From Pipra filicauda (Eukaryota > Chordata > Aves > Passeriformes > Pipridae), in the NCBI RefSeq assembly GCF_003945595.2, contig NW_024104316.1, positions 682,001 to 746,000 of the forward strand: 64,000 nt of DNA, written 5' to 3'. Below the pieces are notes generated by a model. It saw only the letters and a list, made by a program, of their open reading frames with translations. It did no database searches and was not told where the DNA came from. This document shows, in pieces, positions 34,701-45,818 of the stretch. Both the position numbers and the translations under genes were made by a program. The first letter of the stretch is position 1. Each line of letters starts with the position of its first letter.

Positions 34701-37700
34701 CCCTCGTGCTGCACCCAGCACCACCCACCCGTCCCACTGAGGGGGGAGCTGAGGCACGGAGGTGGGCAGCACTGACTGCCCGCCCCGTACCTGGCTGGTG
34801 ATGTCCGAGGGCATGGGGGAGGGCGGTTTGGAGTAAGCGGCGTCCTGGGAGATGAAGCCGGAGTCGTGGGAGGAGACGCTGGAGAGGCGGGTGGCGGCGG
34901 CGGGGGGCTGCGCCAGGCTGCGGTAGCGATAGGTGGAACTGGGTGAGCAGGTCTGAGCCCCGCCGGGCCACGCCATGCCACCCTTGGCACTGCTAACGCT
35001 GCTGGGGGGGCGCCGGGGGGACGGGGACACGCCGGGTGGGGAGGACAAAGGAAGGAAAAGAGAATTTGAGACAGAGGTTCGGAGGTGGCAGGGCGGCCAG
35101 TGCCCTGCCACGCACCCCGACCTGGGGAAACTGAGGCACGCGAGGTGCCACACAGGGTGCCCCTGTGGCAGGGAACAGGCTGAGGGACAGGACAAAGGTG
35201 GTGTGTTTGCCCCCAGGTTGCCCTGCACAGCTCACATTGCCCCCAAACCCCAGATGACACGGCACGTTCCAGGCACCATCCTGCCCCATAGGTCCACCAG
35301 CCCTGCCCAGTGCACCAAGACCAGTTCCTCCACATTAGTGGGAACCAGTTGGCCACATGAACATGAGAAGGTGGACATGCACCTTGTGAGCATCCCCAAG
35401 GGCTGCAAGTGTCCTTAGCCCACTGGGGTTAACGAGGAGGACTGGATTTCCTGGCCGTGGTTGGGTGTGGAGCCCACCCCACCATACCTGCACATGCTGG
35501 ACTTGCGGGAGCTGGAGCTGCTGGGCGAGGACGGAGGGGTCTGGTAGGACCAGCTGTAGTCAGAGCCCTTCAGATCCTTGATCACCTGCAGGAAGGATGG
35601 GGTGTAAGTCCCCTCAAAGATGCTCCCCTCTCCCCTGAGCCCCCCAGCCCACCCCCACTGACCTGCTCGCTGGCGGGGGGCAGCTTGTGGGGCTCGGCCG
35701 TGAGCACCACCAGGTCCTCGATGATGCCCTGCAGGTGGGTGATCTCTCCCAGCATGGTGAGCTCCCCATTCTGAGGCCAGATAAGAGGGAGCATCAGCAC
35801 TGACTGGGCAGCAGGAATCACCCCCACACTCCCCTGGTCCCCGGCACTCACCACCACGGGCTGCAGGAAGGTGATGAAGGTGCAGAAGCGACCCCGCTCT
35901 TCAATGAGGGCTTTGCGGACCGCCTGCTTCTCTGTCTCCTCCAGCAGCAGGTACATGTCATTGACGTCCTGCAGGGCATTGTCCAGCTGGGGCTGCAGGT
36001 CCCCTTTCCCTGTGAGATGGGACACTGTCAGCGCTGGGCTCCCCTGACACTCCCCTCAATCTGATGGGGTTCCCACTGCCAAGCCGAGGCCACACCCCCG
36101 GCTCTGGCTTGGGGACATCACCCCATCCTCACATCCCAGCAGCTGCCACAGGTCCCCCACTGTGCCCATATCCCTGGAGGGTCCAGGAGCACCTTCACCC
36201 CACAGCAGCCCTGGGCAGGGGGCTCCTCCATCCCCATTCCTGGCACTTGGGACCAGGGGACCCCTTGGGGTGCCACTGTGGCGGGGCTGGCACTGCCCCA
36301 GGACACGGGGTGCAAGCTAAGCTAAGCTAAAAGCAGGGTGAAGGGGGCACAGGGAGCGGATGGATGGACGGACAGACAGACAGAGGCTGGGGAGACTGGG
36401 GGGGAGCAGATGAGGAAGCAGAGAGGGGGCCGGTGGGGGGGGGCAGCAGTTCACTTACCAAGTAGCTCTACAGGAAGGATGTGGAGGGGAGGGAAGAGAG
36501 AAGGAGACAGAGAAAACGTGTGAAAAGAGGTCAAAGGCTGGGGCACATGCCCCTGCCTCCCCACCACCCCCTGGGCCATGCTGGCACCCCCCTTTCTGCA
36601 GGGGGGCAGCAGGATCCCCCCAGTGCCCACCCCCCATTTGGCAGTGCCACAGCCGGGGTGCCCGCCGTGGCTGGGCATGCTGTAGAGGGGCTGGTGGGGG
36701 CACCCCCCAGGAGACCCTCCCTCACCTTTGCGAGCCTTTTTCTGGAGCTTGAGGGTGTCAGAGGATTTTTTCTTGATCTCGTGGCGTGCTCGCTTGTACT
36801 CTGAGGGCACAGAAGTGCTGTCAGAGGGGATCCCCCCCAAGCAGTGCAGCCACCCTGCACGGATCCATCCTGTCCCTCCCCGTACCTTTCGCGTGGTCCT
36901 TGTCCAGCTGGTTGGCAGTTTTCTTCCAGTCCTCAATCCTGTCCTGCAAAGGGTTTATCAGGCTCTCCATGAGGGCGCTGGAGCAGGGAAGAGAGAGAAG
37001 CGGAGAGCGTGGGAGAGCGCCGGAGCCGGGGCGTGGGGGAGCCATGCCCCTCAGCCCAGGCCCAGGTGACAGCCAGCACCCCCTCCCTCAGCGAGGGACA
37101 GCAGCCTAGCTGTGTCACCAACACCCTGGGCCCCCTTACTTGGTGAACTGCCGGAGCTTGGCCTCGATGCTGCGGTGCCTCATGCACATGCGGGTCAGGG
37201 CAGAGCCGATGTCCCTCGTGGCACCTGGTGGGGAGAGAAGCACCACTGACGAGGGGCAGGGACACCCCCACAACAGTCCCAGCCCAGTCTGTGTGGTGGC
37301 AGCAGGGTGGCTCATGGCAGGGACGATGGGCGCTGGGATGTGCTGAGCTCTGGGGACTCTTCGGGACTCTTCTTTTTTTTTCCCCACGGTAAATCCACAA
37401 AATAAATCAATCATCGTCCACCAGCTAACAAATAAAGCACTAAATATCCCTTCCGGCGGCTTTGAAATTAAAACCTGCTCCTGTTTTTCCCTGGTTTGTC
37501 TCAAATTTGGCATTGTGAGGCCAGGGAAGGGGAGGGATGAGGTGCCCCGGCTTAGTTCCAGGTAGTCAACTCTGTCCCACACCTCCAGGCACAATCCTGA
37601 GTGGGTAAAAAGGGAGTCCAAACTCCCCGGGGGGGGTTATTTGCCAGCAAGAGAAAGCAGAAGCATCCCTTCCAGATGAAACTGCTGTTAACCCTGAAGC

Positions 37701-40700
37701 CTAAGGACGGCCACGTGGTGGCACTGCTGCTGGCAAATCCCAGGAAAAGCAGCAATCCAAAATCCTTGGGTGCAAATTGAGGAGTGATATTCTGCCCTTC
37801 TCTCCCATAAAACAGCCTCCAGAGACACCTTCCACCCTTTTGCAGGACTTCTGAGCACTCCCCAGCCCCTCAGTGCCGTGGAAATAGGGGAACCCGTGGG
37901 CCCAGGGCCTTCTCCTGCACGGGGGTAGTCTCCTAATCCAGCTCCTAATGCTCTTATCCCAACTCCTGCTGCTCCTAATCCGATTCTCACGCGCTGTGTG
38001 CGAGGCCACCAGCCAGCCCCCACCCAGTGCCTCAGTTTCTCTGTGCTGCTGCTCTGCCTCCCACCCTTCCCAAAAAACCCCCTGCAGGTGTAACAGCACA
38101 ACAGGGTGACGCTGACTCTCGGGGTGCCGGTCCCCAGCTGTTCCCAGCATTCCCCCCCCCCCCGTGCTCCCTCCTTGCTTCCACTGCCCAGGCTGGTGGG
38201 GAGCTGGGGGAGACCTAATCCCCCCGGTGCAGTGGGCTAGTGGGTTTGGAGGCAAAGCTGATCCTGGCTCAAGCTGCCGCCTCCTCCTCCTCCTCCTCGC
38301 GCAGCTCCAGATGGCCTGGATGCCGCCAGTCTGCAAACCAGCCCGGGACCATCTGCTTGGCAGAAGCCGATCGGTGGGAAGTGGCTCCTCGTTGCCAACA
38401 GGCACTTGGAGAGGATCCGGGGGTCCTTCCCCCCCACCCCCCCAGCAGCGTGGAGGCCCCCTCAGCTCTTCAGTCACTTCCCTGCTGGGTTGGGGTTTGT
38501 CCATGAAACAGTCAAGCCTGGACTCCTGAATCTCCCTCCACTTAATTTCCCTTCCCTAGAGACACCTGGAGAGGCCAGGACCGCCCTGGGAATTTCCCAG
38601 GTGGGTGCCAGGGACAAGGAGGGTGGCTCGTGCATCCCGGGGGACAGAGATGGGTGCAGGGGACCATGCCGTGGGGCTGAGACACCCCAAATGTCCCAGC
38701 CCCACCAGAAGATGTGGCTAGGCACCCATGGGTGGTGAGAAGCCAGTGTCCACATGGGTGCCCACCCCTCCACTCCCCACCTTTCCAACCCTGTTTCCCA
38801 GAGGATGCCCCATCTTGGTGTGGGGACAGGTTGGACATCTCTCCACAGATGGTGGAGCTGCTGACTGAAGTGCACTCCAGTCACATGGGCAGGGGACACC
38901 CCACAGGCTGGCCAAGCCTGAGGACACTCACCCCTAGGGGAGAGGACCTACCTCGGGTGTTGGTGGCCATGTCAGCCACTTTCTGGAAGGCATCCAGGAA
39001 GGCAACTGCAGCCAGCACTGTGGTCCTGGGGCGGAGAGAGTGAGGGGGGAGCTCAGCAGGTGTGAGGCACACTGGGATGTGCCACAAGGAGAGGGGACCC
39101 CCATGTCCCACACCACCCTTGGCCACTCACCTGAGCTGGGAGTGCAGCTTGGTGGCCTTTGAGTTGAAATCCTCCCAAATGGGGTAGGAGCTCTGTAAGG
39201 AGGAACAAGGAGGAAGGGCCATGGTGAGAGACAGAGCCCCTCATCCCCAGCACCTCCTCCCACACAGGGCAGCTCTCCCCTTCACTGGTACAGAGAGACA
39301 AGGCAGCTCAGGGGCTTCTCTGATGGCTAATAAAGGCTGAGCATAACCCTTTCCCCTCCCGTTTTCTTCCCTTTCCAGTCTGGCCACCCAAACTTGTAGA
39401 CCATGGAGACCTCAGGATCTTGGGTGATCTCTTCCTCACAGGGCTCAAGGCATCTCATGGGTTTGGAAATTTGAGAGGAAGAAAGGAAAAAGCTTTAAGA
39501 CCCTGGCCAGCAGTAGAGCAGAGTCCCCCAGAACCTGCAGTCTCCCCCAAAGCACTGATGGCCAAACCCACCATCATGGAGGGCTCCATTCCCACAGCAG
39601 GAGCCCCAGTCCTCGCCTCTCCCAAGCCCATGAGGACCAACTGGGCAGGAGGGGAGGTTGGGGACAATTGTATGGGGACAGGGACAGGGCACAGGTGCTT
39701 GGGAGGCCACCCCAGTGCCATTCCAGCAAGGCCATCCCTGCAAGACCAGTCCCACTGCCTTTGTGGTGAGGCTGTTCCAGGGCTGCCCTGGTGCAACCAT
39801 CCCAGTGAAGCCATCCAGGGCTGTCCCAGAGCCATCATCCCAGCAAGGCCATCCCAGGGCTGTCCCAGTGCCATCATCCCAGCAAGGCCATCCTAGGGCT
39901 GTCCTAGTGCCACCGTCCAGTGAGGTCATCCCAAGGCTGTCCCAGTGCCACCATTCCAGCAAGGCTATCTCAGCGTGGCACCAGTGAAGTCGGTCCCAGT
40001 GATGCCTCAGAGATGCCAGTCCCAGTAAGACCATCCTGGTGCCATTCCACTGAGGCCTGTCCCAGTAATGCCAGCCACAGTGCCATCCCAGCAAGGCCAG
40101 TCCTGGTGCCATTGCAACGAGGCTAATTCTGGTGCAAGTATACAGCGAGACTATCCCAGTGTCACCATCCCAGTGCCACCATCCCAGCGAGGACAGTCAG
40201 TGTTGTCCTGGTGAGGTTAATCCTGGTGCTGTCTTGGCAAGGCTATCCCAGTGCCAGCCTGGCATGGCCAGTCCTGGTGCCATCATTCCACTGAAGCTAT
40301 CCATGTGCCGCCATCCTGGCAAGGCCATTCCAGTGCTGTTACAGCGAGGCTGGTCGCAGTGCCACTATCCCAGCAAAGCCATCCCAGTGGAGCCAGTCCT
40401 GGTGTCACCATCCTGGTGAAGCCACGCTGGTGCTGCCATCCCAGCAAGGTCAGGTCCTGTGCTGTCATCCCAGTGACAAGATCCCGGTGCTGTCCCGGTG
40501 TCACCACCCGATGGCAGTGCCAGGGGCCTGCAAACCCCCCCCCGAGGCAGCCACCAGGCTGAGACACAGACACCAGAGCCAGCCTTGCAGGACGTGGGCC
40601 ACCACACATCCCCATGGGCACTCTGGCTTGGTGGCAGCTCTTGGGGACAAGGTTTGCACCGAGGTGTCATGGGAGCAGCCCGACAGTGTTTTCTGGGGAC

Positions 40701-43011
40701 CATGAAAGCCCCGATTTCCTCATGAGTCAGCAAAGAAGAGATCTGAGGGTGCCACTTCATCTGTCCATTGTGGCAGTGCCCTGGCTGTGGGTCCCTGGGG
40801 ACTGCCATTGCCATCATCCCTGGGTCACTGTCCCTGGGCCACCTTCCATGGCCATCCTGAGCAAGGCGAGTGAGGCTCCCCTGTAGCAAGGGAGCAGGTC
40901 CTGATGCCCCCAGTCCCCTGCGATGCCAGGCAAGAGGAGGACGGGGAAGAGGACAACGGGGACAAGGACATGCCAAGGTCACCCAGGGACGCTGAGCACG
41001 CGGGAAAAGAGGCAACAGGAATGAAGCTGGCTTGGGGACTGCCACCAACCGAGTCCTCCTCACCACAGGCCAAGGGGTGCTGAAAAAGCCACCCACCACC
41101 AAAATAAGGTCCCTCTGCCCTCCTGTGTCCTGGGTAGGAGTCCCAGCCATAGGACCCCAAGTACATTGCTGCCCTTCAACATTGCAGTTCTTTGGGGAGG
41201 GAGTTATTTGTCCCCCAGTGCCTGTTCCAGGCCACCCACGTGGCTGGGAGATGGGGACAAGGCACCCTTAGGTGCCACCAGCGCTCGGCTGGGGCTGCCC
41301 AGGGCACGAGCTGAGCCCCAGCTGTAGCACGGTGGGGTTTTCCTTCTTTTTCATCATTTTTCTTTCACCTTTCCCACCCAGAAATGGCGTGAAATTGAAT
41401 CCAGGTTGGTTTCCTTGGGTGAGGGGTTCCCAGCCCAACCACATCCTGATGGTGCTGGGCATGTCACTGGGAGGTGGCGGCTCCGGGCTGGCTCATCCCT
41501 CCGCAGCCTCGGCAGGGAACGGGGAAACCGAGGCACGGGCTGCCCCCACCTCCCCCCTGGGGGTGTAGGACTCAGCCAGGCTGCCTGCAGAGGGTGGCTG
41601 CGGTGAAGGCATTTTAAGGAGGGAGCTGATCACCCCACCAGCCCTGGATCCTGCTGCCTTGGGGAGAGATGGGATTTTCTCCCTAGAGCTTTTCTCCCGG
41701 CCCCGAGCCAGAGTCTGGCTGTGGAGCCACCACCACCCCTCGAAGGGGTTAATCTCCTTCCCAGCAAGGCTTTTATTTTTTTTTTTTATCCCCCCTCCCC
41801 TGCTTTGGCAATGACAGCATTGTCTGGACGGGTCTGCAGCATGAAGAGAGGAAGAGGAGGAGGAGGAGGAGGAGGAGGAAGGGAGCTTTTGCCTCCCAAA
41901 AATGACTGAGGCTAAAGCTCAGTGCTGGAGCTGGCAGTGGGAATTTCGGTCCCCCCAGGTGAAGCAACACGGCTGGTCGCCTCCTCCCTGCTCAGCCCCC
42001 AATCAGAAATGCCCCCCAGCATTTTTTATTTTTATTTCTTGAAACGAAAACAAACAAAAAAAGAGGCTTTTTTTAAACATGGCCTCATCCTGCTCTCAGG
42101 GAGGGTGGAGGCGATGTCCCCTCCTCGGGTTGGGAAATGGGATTGAGGAGCCGGGGGACCTTTTTGTTCCATTGGTGTCAACCCCAGTGGATCCGGCAGA
42201 AATCCAGGCTGGGAGCGGGGGGGTGGCAGGGGACACGCGATGCCTGAGATGGGCGGCGATGCCCGGTGTGGGGCCAGTGGCACCCGGTCAGGGGCAGCGA
42301 TGCCTGCTCTGTGCTACCCGACATGGGGCTCTGGCACCCGGGGCTGATCCGGAGCCACGATCCCCAGCGTGGGCTCCAATGCCCAACGCAGGGCCCCGAT
42401 GCCCAGTATGGGGTTGATGTGGGGCTCTGGCACCCAGTGCCATGCTCAGACACCCGATGTGAGACCTCGATGCCTGACATGGGGCGCTGATACCCGGTAA
42501 CGGATAACAGGGCTGATGTGGGGCTGCAACACCCAGGATGGAGGGAACTCCAGTACCCAGTGACGGATCTGGGGCTAATGTGGGGCTGCAATCCCCAGGA
42601 TGGGGCTCCAATATCCGATGACGGATATAGGGCTCATGTGAGGCTGCAATGCCCGGGGCTTCGACGCCCAGCACGGGGTCCCGATGCCCAGTATGGGGCT
42701 GATGAGAGGCTCCGGCACCCCGTGCCAGGCTCCTACAGCCGATGTGGGACCCCGACACCCGCTGCGGGTCTGATGTTTGGGCTCCAGTACCCGATGCGGG
42801 GTTCCAATCCCCATCCCGGGGCTGAACACCGGAGCCCCGGTACCTACCACGGGACCACTACGGGGGCTGCCCGGGGGAGCGGCACGGGGGTGGCGGCGGG
42901 GAGGGGGGGGGCAGAGCGCTGTCACGACGGCGGAACCCCTACCTTCATGTCGTTGATGATGGCTTGGAAGAGGCCGCCGAGGGCTCCGCACTCCTTCTCC
43001 GCCGTCTCCAT
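31785..43011 (-). CDS. MTSS2: MTSS I-BAR domain containing 2 (MTSS1L/ABBA), 15 coding exons, complete
   Basis: MTSS2 bends the plasma membrane through its I-BAR domain and binds actin monomers through a C-terminal WH2 motif. Exons in order: 42943-43011, 39131-39192, 38952-39025, 37140-37224, 36886-36977, 36726-36800, 36459-36467, 35852-36009, 35663-35770, 35488-35585, 34791-35001, 33956-34030, 33561-33737, 33299-33464 and 31785-32557. All are GT-AG and sum to 743 codons plus TGA, near the 747 of human. The I-BAR domain (about residues 1-250) includes METAEKECGALGGLFQAI, ALTRMCMRHRSIEAKLRQFT and ERGRFCTFITFLQPVV. The middle is rich in Ser, Thr and Pro (YSWSYQTPPSSPSSSSSRKS). The WH2 region near the C-terminus reads EDMLVAIRRGVRLRRTVTND, and the protein ends SAPRIS. 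Introns contain several minisatellites. The start codon lies in a CpG island. Confidence 0.96.
36459..36467 (-). CDS. MTSS2: MTSS2 9-nt microexon (residues ELLG across the joins)
   Basis: The minus strand reads a long pyrimidine tract, cctgtag, then AGCTACTTG, then gtaagtgaac. The flanking exons end in AAA G and begin GG AAA with compatible phase. Inclusion adds three codons, turning ARKGKGD into ARKELLGKGD in the I-BAR domain without a frame change. Skipping also leaves the frame open, so this is probably an alternative, possibly neural, microexon. Confidence 0.75.
39720..40500. repeat. 39-bp and related minisatellite in MTSS2 intron 1
   Basis: Units such as cagcaaggccatcccagggc followed by tgtcccagtgccatcatcc repeat with a clear 39-bp period at 39840-39960, with looser variants to about 40500. 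Because 39 is a multiple of three, repetitive open frames cross it on both strands, but no gene is indicated. Confidence 0.85.
42230..42850. repeat. GGGGCTC/CCCGATG minisatellite in MTSS2 intron 1
   Basis: Words such as ggggctgatgtggggctc, gatgcccagtatgggg and cacccgatg recur irregularly through the block. It ends just before the MTSS2 CpG island and first coding exon. The exact period varies. Confidence 0.75.
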
Positions 43012-43450
43012 CGCGGCGCTGCGGCAGCCCGGGGCGGGCGGCGCCGCCGGGGGAGGCCGCGGCGGCGGGCCAGGCTCAGCGGCGGCGGGGGGCGGGCGGC
43101 GCCCGGGCGGCGGCGGCGGCGGCGGCGGCGGGGGGGGCGCAGCGGCGGAGCGGCGGGAGAGCCGGGCGGGGCGCGGCGCGGGGCATCGCCCCCCGGCCTC
43201 CTTCCTTCCCTCCCTCCCTCCCTCCCTCCCTCTCTCGGCGGGGGCTGCGCGGACCCGCCGCCCCCCTGGCAGCGAGCGGAGCGCGGAGCGGGCGCGGAGC
43301 GGGCAACGGGGAGCGGCGGCGGCGGCCCCGGGGCGGCGGCGGGGGCGGGGCGGGGCGGGCGCTGCGCGGCACATGCGCCGCCCGCCGCGGGGCCGGGGGG
43401 CTGCGGGCGGCGAGGGAAGGGGGGGGGGATTGCTCAGGGTCAGCCCCAGG
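42860..43450 (-). promoter_or_regulatory. MTSS2: CpG-island promoter of MTSS2
   Basis: This is a very CpG-rich block centred on the first coding exon, with GGC triplet runs near 43100-43130, a ccctccctccctccct tract near 43205 and several gggcgg-type GC boxes. The transcription start should lie upstream of the ATG at 43009-43011, on the higher-coordinate side. No TATA box is evident. Confidence 0.7.
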
Positions 43451-45020
43451 GATGCTCCGGGGGCGGCAGCGGGCACCCGGAGGACGCGCAGGGATGACGA
43501 GGCCGGGGGCAGCCCCGGTGGTTCTCGGGGATGCTCTTGGGGGGGTCGGGGAGCAGCGCCGGGGCTGCAGCGGGAGAAGACCCGAGGGATGCCTGGGGAT
43601 GCGGGATGCCTGGGGATGCCCCCCCGGTGGGGGCGGCACCGGGGTTTGCTCCCGTGGCGGCGGAGGAACTCCCAGGGATGCTCTTGGGGTGCCGGGTGAG
43701 GAGCAGGAGAGCCCCGGGGTGTATACGGCGACGCTGTGCTCAGGGTGAGCACTGGAGCTGCCACGGAATGCTTGGGGGCAGCCCCAGAGCCCTGGCGATG
43801 GCGGGGGGGAGGGGGGGGATGCTGCCTGTTCAGCCTCTCCCCAAGGGGTGTTTGACCCCCACTACCTTCCTGACCTGCCAAGGTGTGCTGCAGGCAACCA
43901 CCGTTGCAGGCTGAAGTCCCTCCGGGGTGATTATACAGCAGCTCTGAAATGTCTCGGTGCACTCGATTACTGGAGAGCCATGGGAAATGCACGGCCTGCC
44001 AGCAGACGAACCCTTCCCGCAGCCATCCTGAGGCCCCAGCCCCCCGGGATCTGGGGCTGTCAGGCTGAGCCCTGATGGACCTCCCTACACCTCGCAGTGA
44101 AATGATGCTCAGCTGGGGTGAAGCAGCCCCAATCCCCCGCTGGTGATGCCCACGCTGCTCCAGCCGGTGTTGGTCAAGAGCATCCATAAGGAAATGATTA
44201 GGGCTCGGCAGTCGACTGGAATTTCTCCCCATAAACCCAGTCCCTCGGTGTGGAAAGAGGCTGCTCAGTGGTGGCAAGCCCAGCAGGAGCGATGGGCAGA
44301 GCCCCAGGGCCAGCAGCAGCCCCGGCCCACGCTGGCAATGACCCGGGGGTCTGGCAAAGGGTACCCCCTCCAGCGCCCTGAGCAGCTGGTGGGCTTGGGA
44401 AGCCACCGCTCGCCCATCCTGAAGGGTTGGCTGTTAAAATTAACCCGCCGTGACTGCGTTTGGAAAGCCCTTTCCCGGGAATGACAGGAATGTCTTTATC
44501 CTGGCCAAAGCAGCACTGCCGGTACAGGGCTGTTCAGGGAACCCACTGCCAGAGACAGCCTCTGCTGTAAACAGGGCCAGAAGCCATAAAAACTCCACAA
44601 ATTCCTTCAACCCCCTTTTCCCTGGGATCAGGTGAGGGCCTGAAATAAGCAGGGGATGCAACGGGGTTCCCCCAAACCGCTCCGGCCTGGCACGTGCCAC
44701 AGTCCCCTGGTGCCATGGGACAGGGCGAAGGCAGCGCCAGCGGCTGCTCAGGGCCAGGAAAATGCCTGTCACCACATTGCGGTTTTGTGACCGTGGCCTG
44801 GAAGAATTTCAGTGGTGGATTTTTTTCCTGTTGGATTTTTTTCCTGCTGGGAAGAGGAGCAGGCGGAGAAGCCCTGCTCGCTGGCAAGCCAACGTGGCAG
44901 GGCTGGGCCAGCCTGGGGCACAGGGTCAAGCACGATGCTCCATGCCATCCCCTGCCCTTGCTGTGTTTTTGGCTCTGCTTGGGAACGGATCTATGACGGG
45001 AAGCCCAGCAACAAGGAATG
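43451..45020. other. Intergenic gap between MTSS2 start and VAC14 end
   Basis: The part to about 43740 is a GC-rich extension of the MTSS2 island with loosely repeated gggatgcctggggatgc words. The remainder has no recognisable gene or repeat. Open frames here carry no known motif. Confidence 0.5.
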
Positions 45021-45039
45021 GGCTGCTCTGCATTGCTTG

Positions 45040-45045
45040 TTTATT
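45040..45045 (-). terminator. VAC14: VAC14 poly(A) signal
   Basis: AATAAA on the minus strand lies about 775 bp after the VAC14 stop and is the first clear signal. The 3' UTR would be roughly 0.8 kb. Confidence 0.6.
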
Positions 45046-45513
45046 TTATCATGGGGAGCTTAACGCAGGAATCGAGTCTGGGGTTAAGTGTGATGGGGGT
45101 CTCCACTGCCCCCTGTGCCCCCTGGTGCTGGCTGGGAGTTGAGGCTGTGCCGCTGTCCCTGCCAAGAGCCAGGAGCTCAGGGAGGGTGCGTGAGTGCAGG
45201 GAGGGGGCTGAGTGTCACGCACAGCAGTGACTCCCCGAGTGAGATGCCACCGGTGACCCCCAGCAGGCCCTTGGAGCCAGAGAGTGGAAGTCGGGGTGGC
45301 GAGAGGTGCTGGCAGCCCTGCGTGCTTGTTTTCCAGGGCGGGAGGCCAGGGGTTGCTCCCGTCTTCCCGTCCCCTCCTCCGGTGCTGCTGGCAGCAGGCT
45401 GGGCTCTCAGCTGACAGTCACGGGGAAGGCATTAGCAAAGCAAAGGGGAATTTCCTCGCCCCATTGCAAGAGAAGATGAGGTGCTTTACCCTGGCCCTCT
45501 CCTCCTGCAACCC

Positions 45514-45676
45514 TTCCCCACGTCCCCACAACACAACACCCACAGGAGAAGTCGAGCACAGCCTGAGGGTCCCCCATCATCCACATGCACAGTGGGGGGG
45601 AAACCCTTCCCCACGTCCCCAGCGAGCACAGCCTGAGGGTCCCCCATCATCCACATGCACAGTGGGGGGGAAAACC
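45514..45676. repeat. Two-copy tandem duplication in the VAC14 3' UTR
   Basis: The segment containing cgagcacagcctgagggtcc, then ccatcatccacatgcacagt and a G run, occurs twice in succession with essentially no change (about 45553-45603 and 45623-45673). A cccttccccacgtccccag element precedes both. A recent duplication is likely. Confidence 0.85.
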
Positions 45677-45818
45677 AGCCCGGTGCTGAGTGCCTGCCCA
45701 TCTCCATGAAACCCACCAGATCCTCCGGCGGCCAGCAACTGGTGTGCCCATTCCCTGGTCCGTGTCCCCTGGTCCCAGCCCCAGCAACTCTGCACACCCG
45801 CGGTGGCCTCTGGGGTGC

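Noticed and set aside
42518..43699. A 393-residue plus-strand open frame
   Set aside because: It lies antisense to MTSS2 exon 1 and its CpG island and reads through a minisatellite; high GC content removes stop codons.
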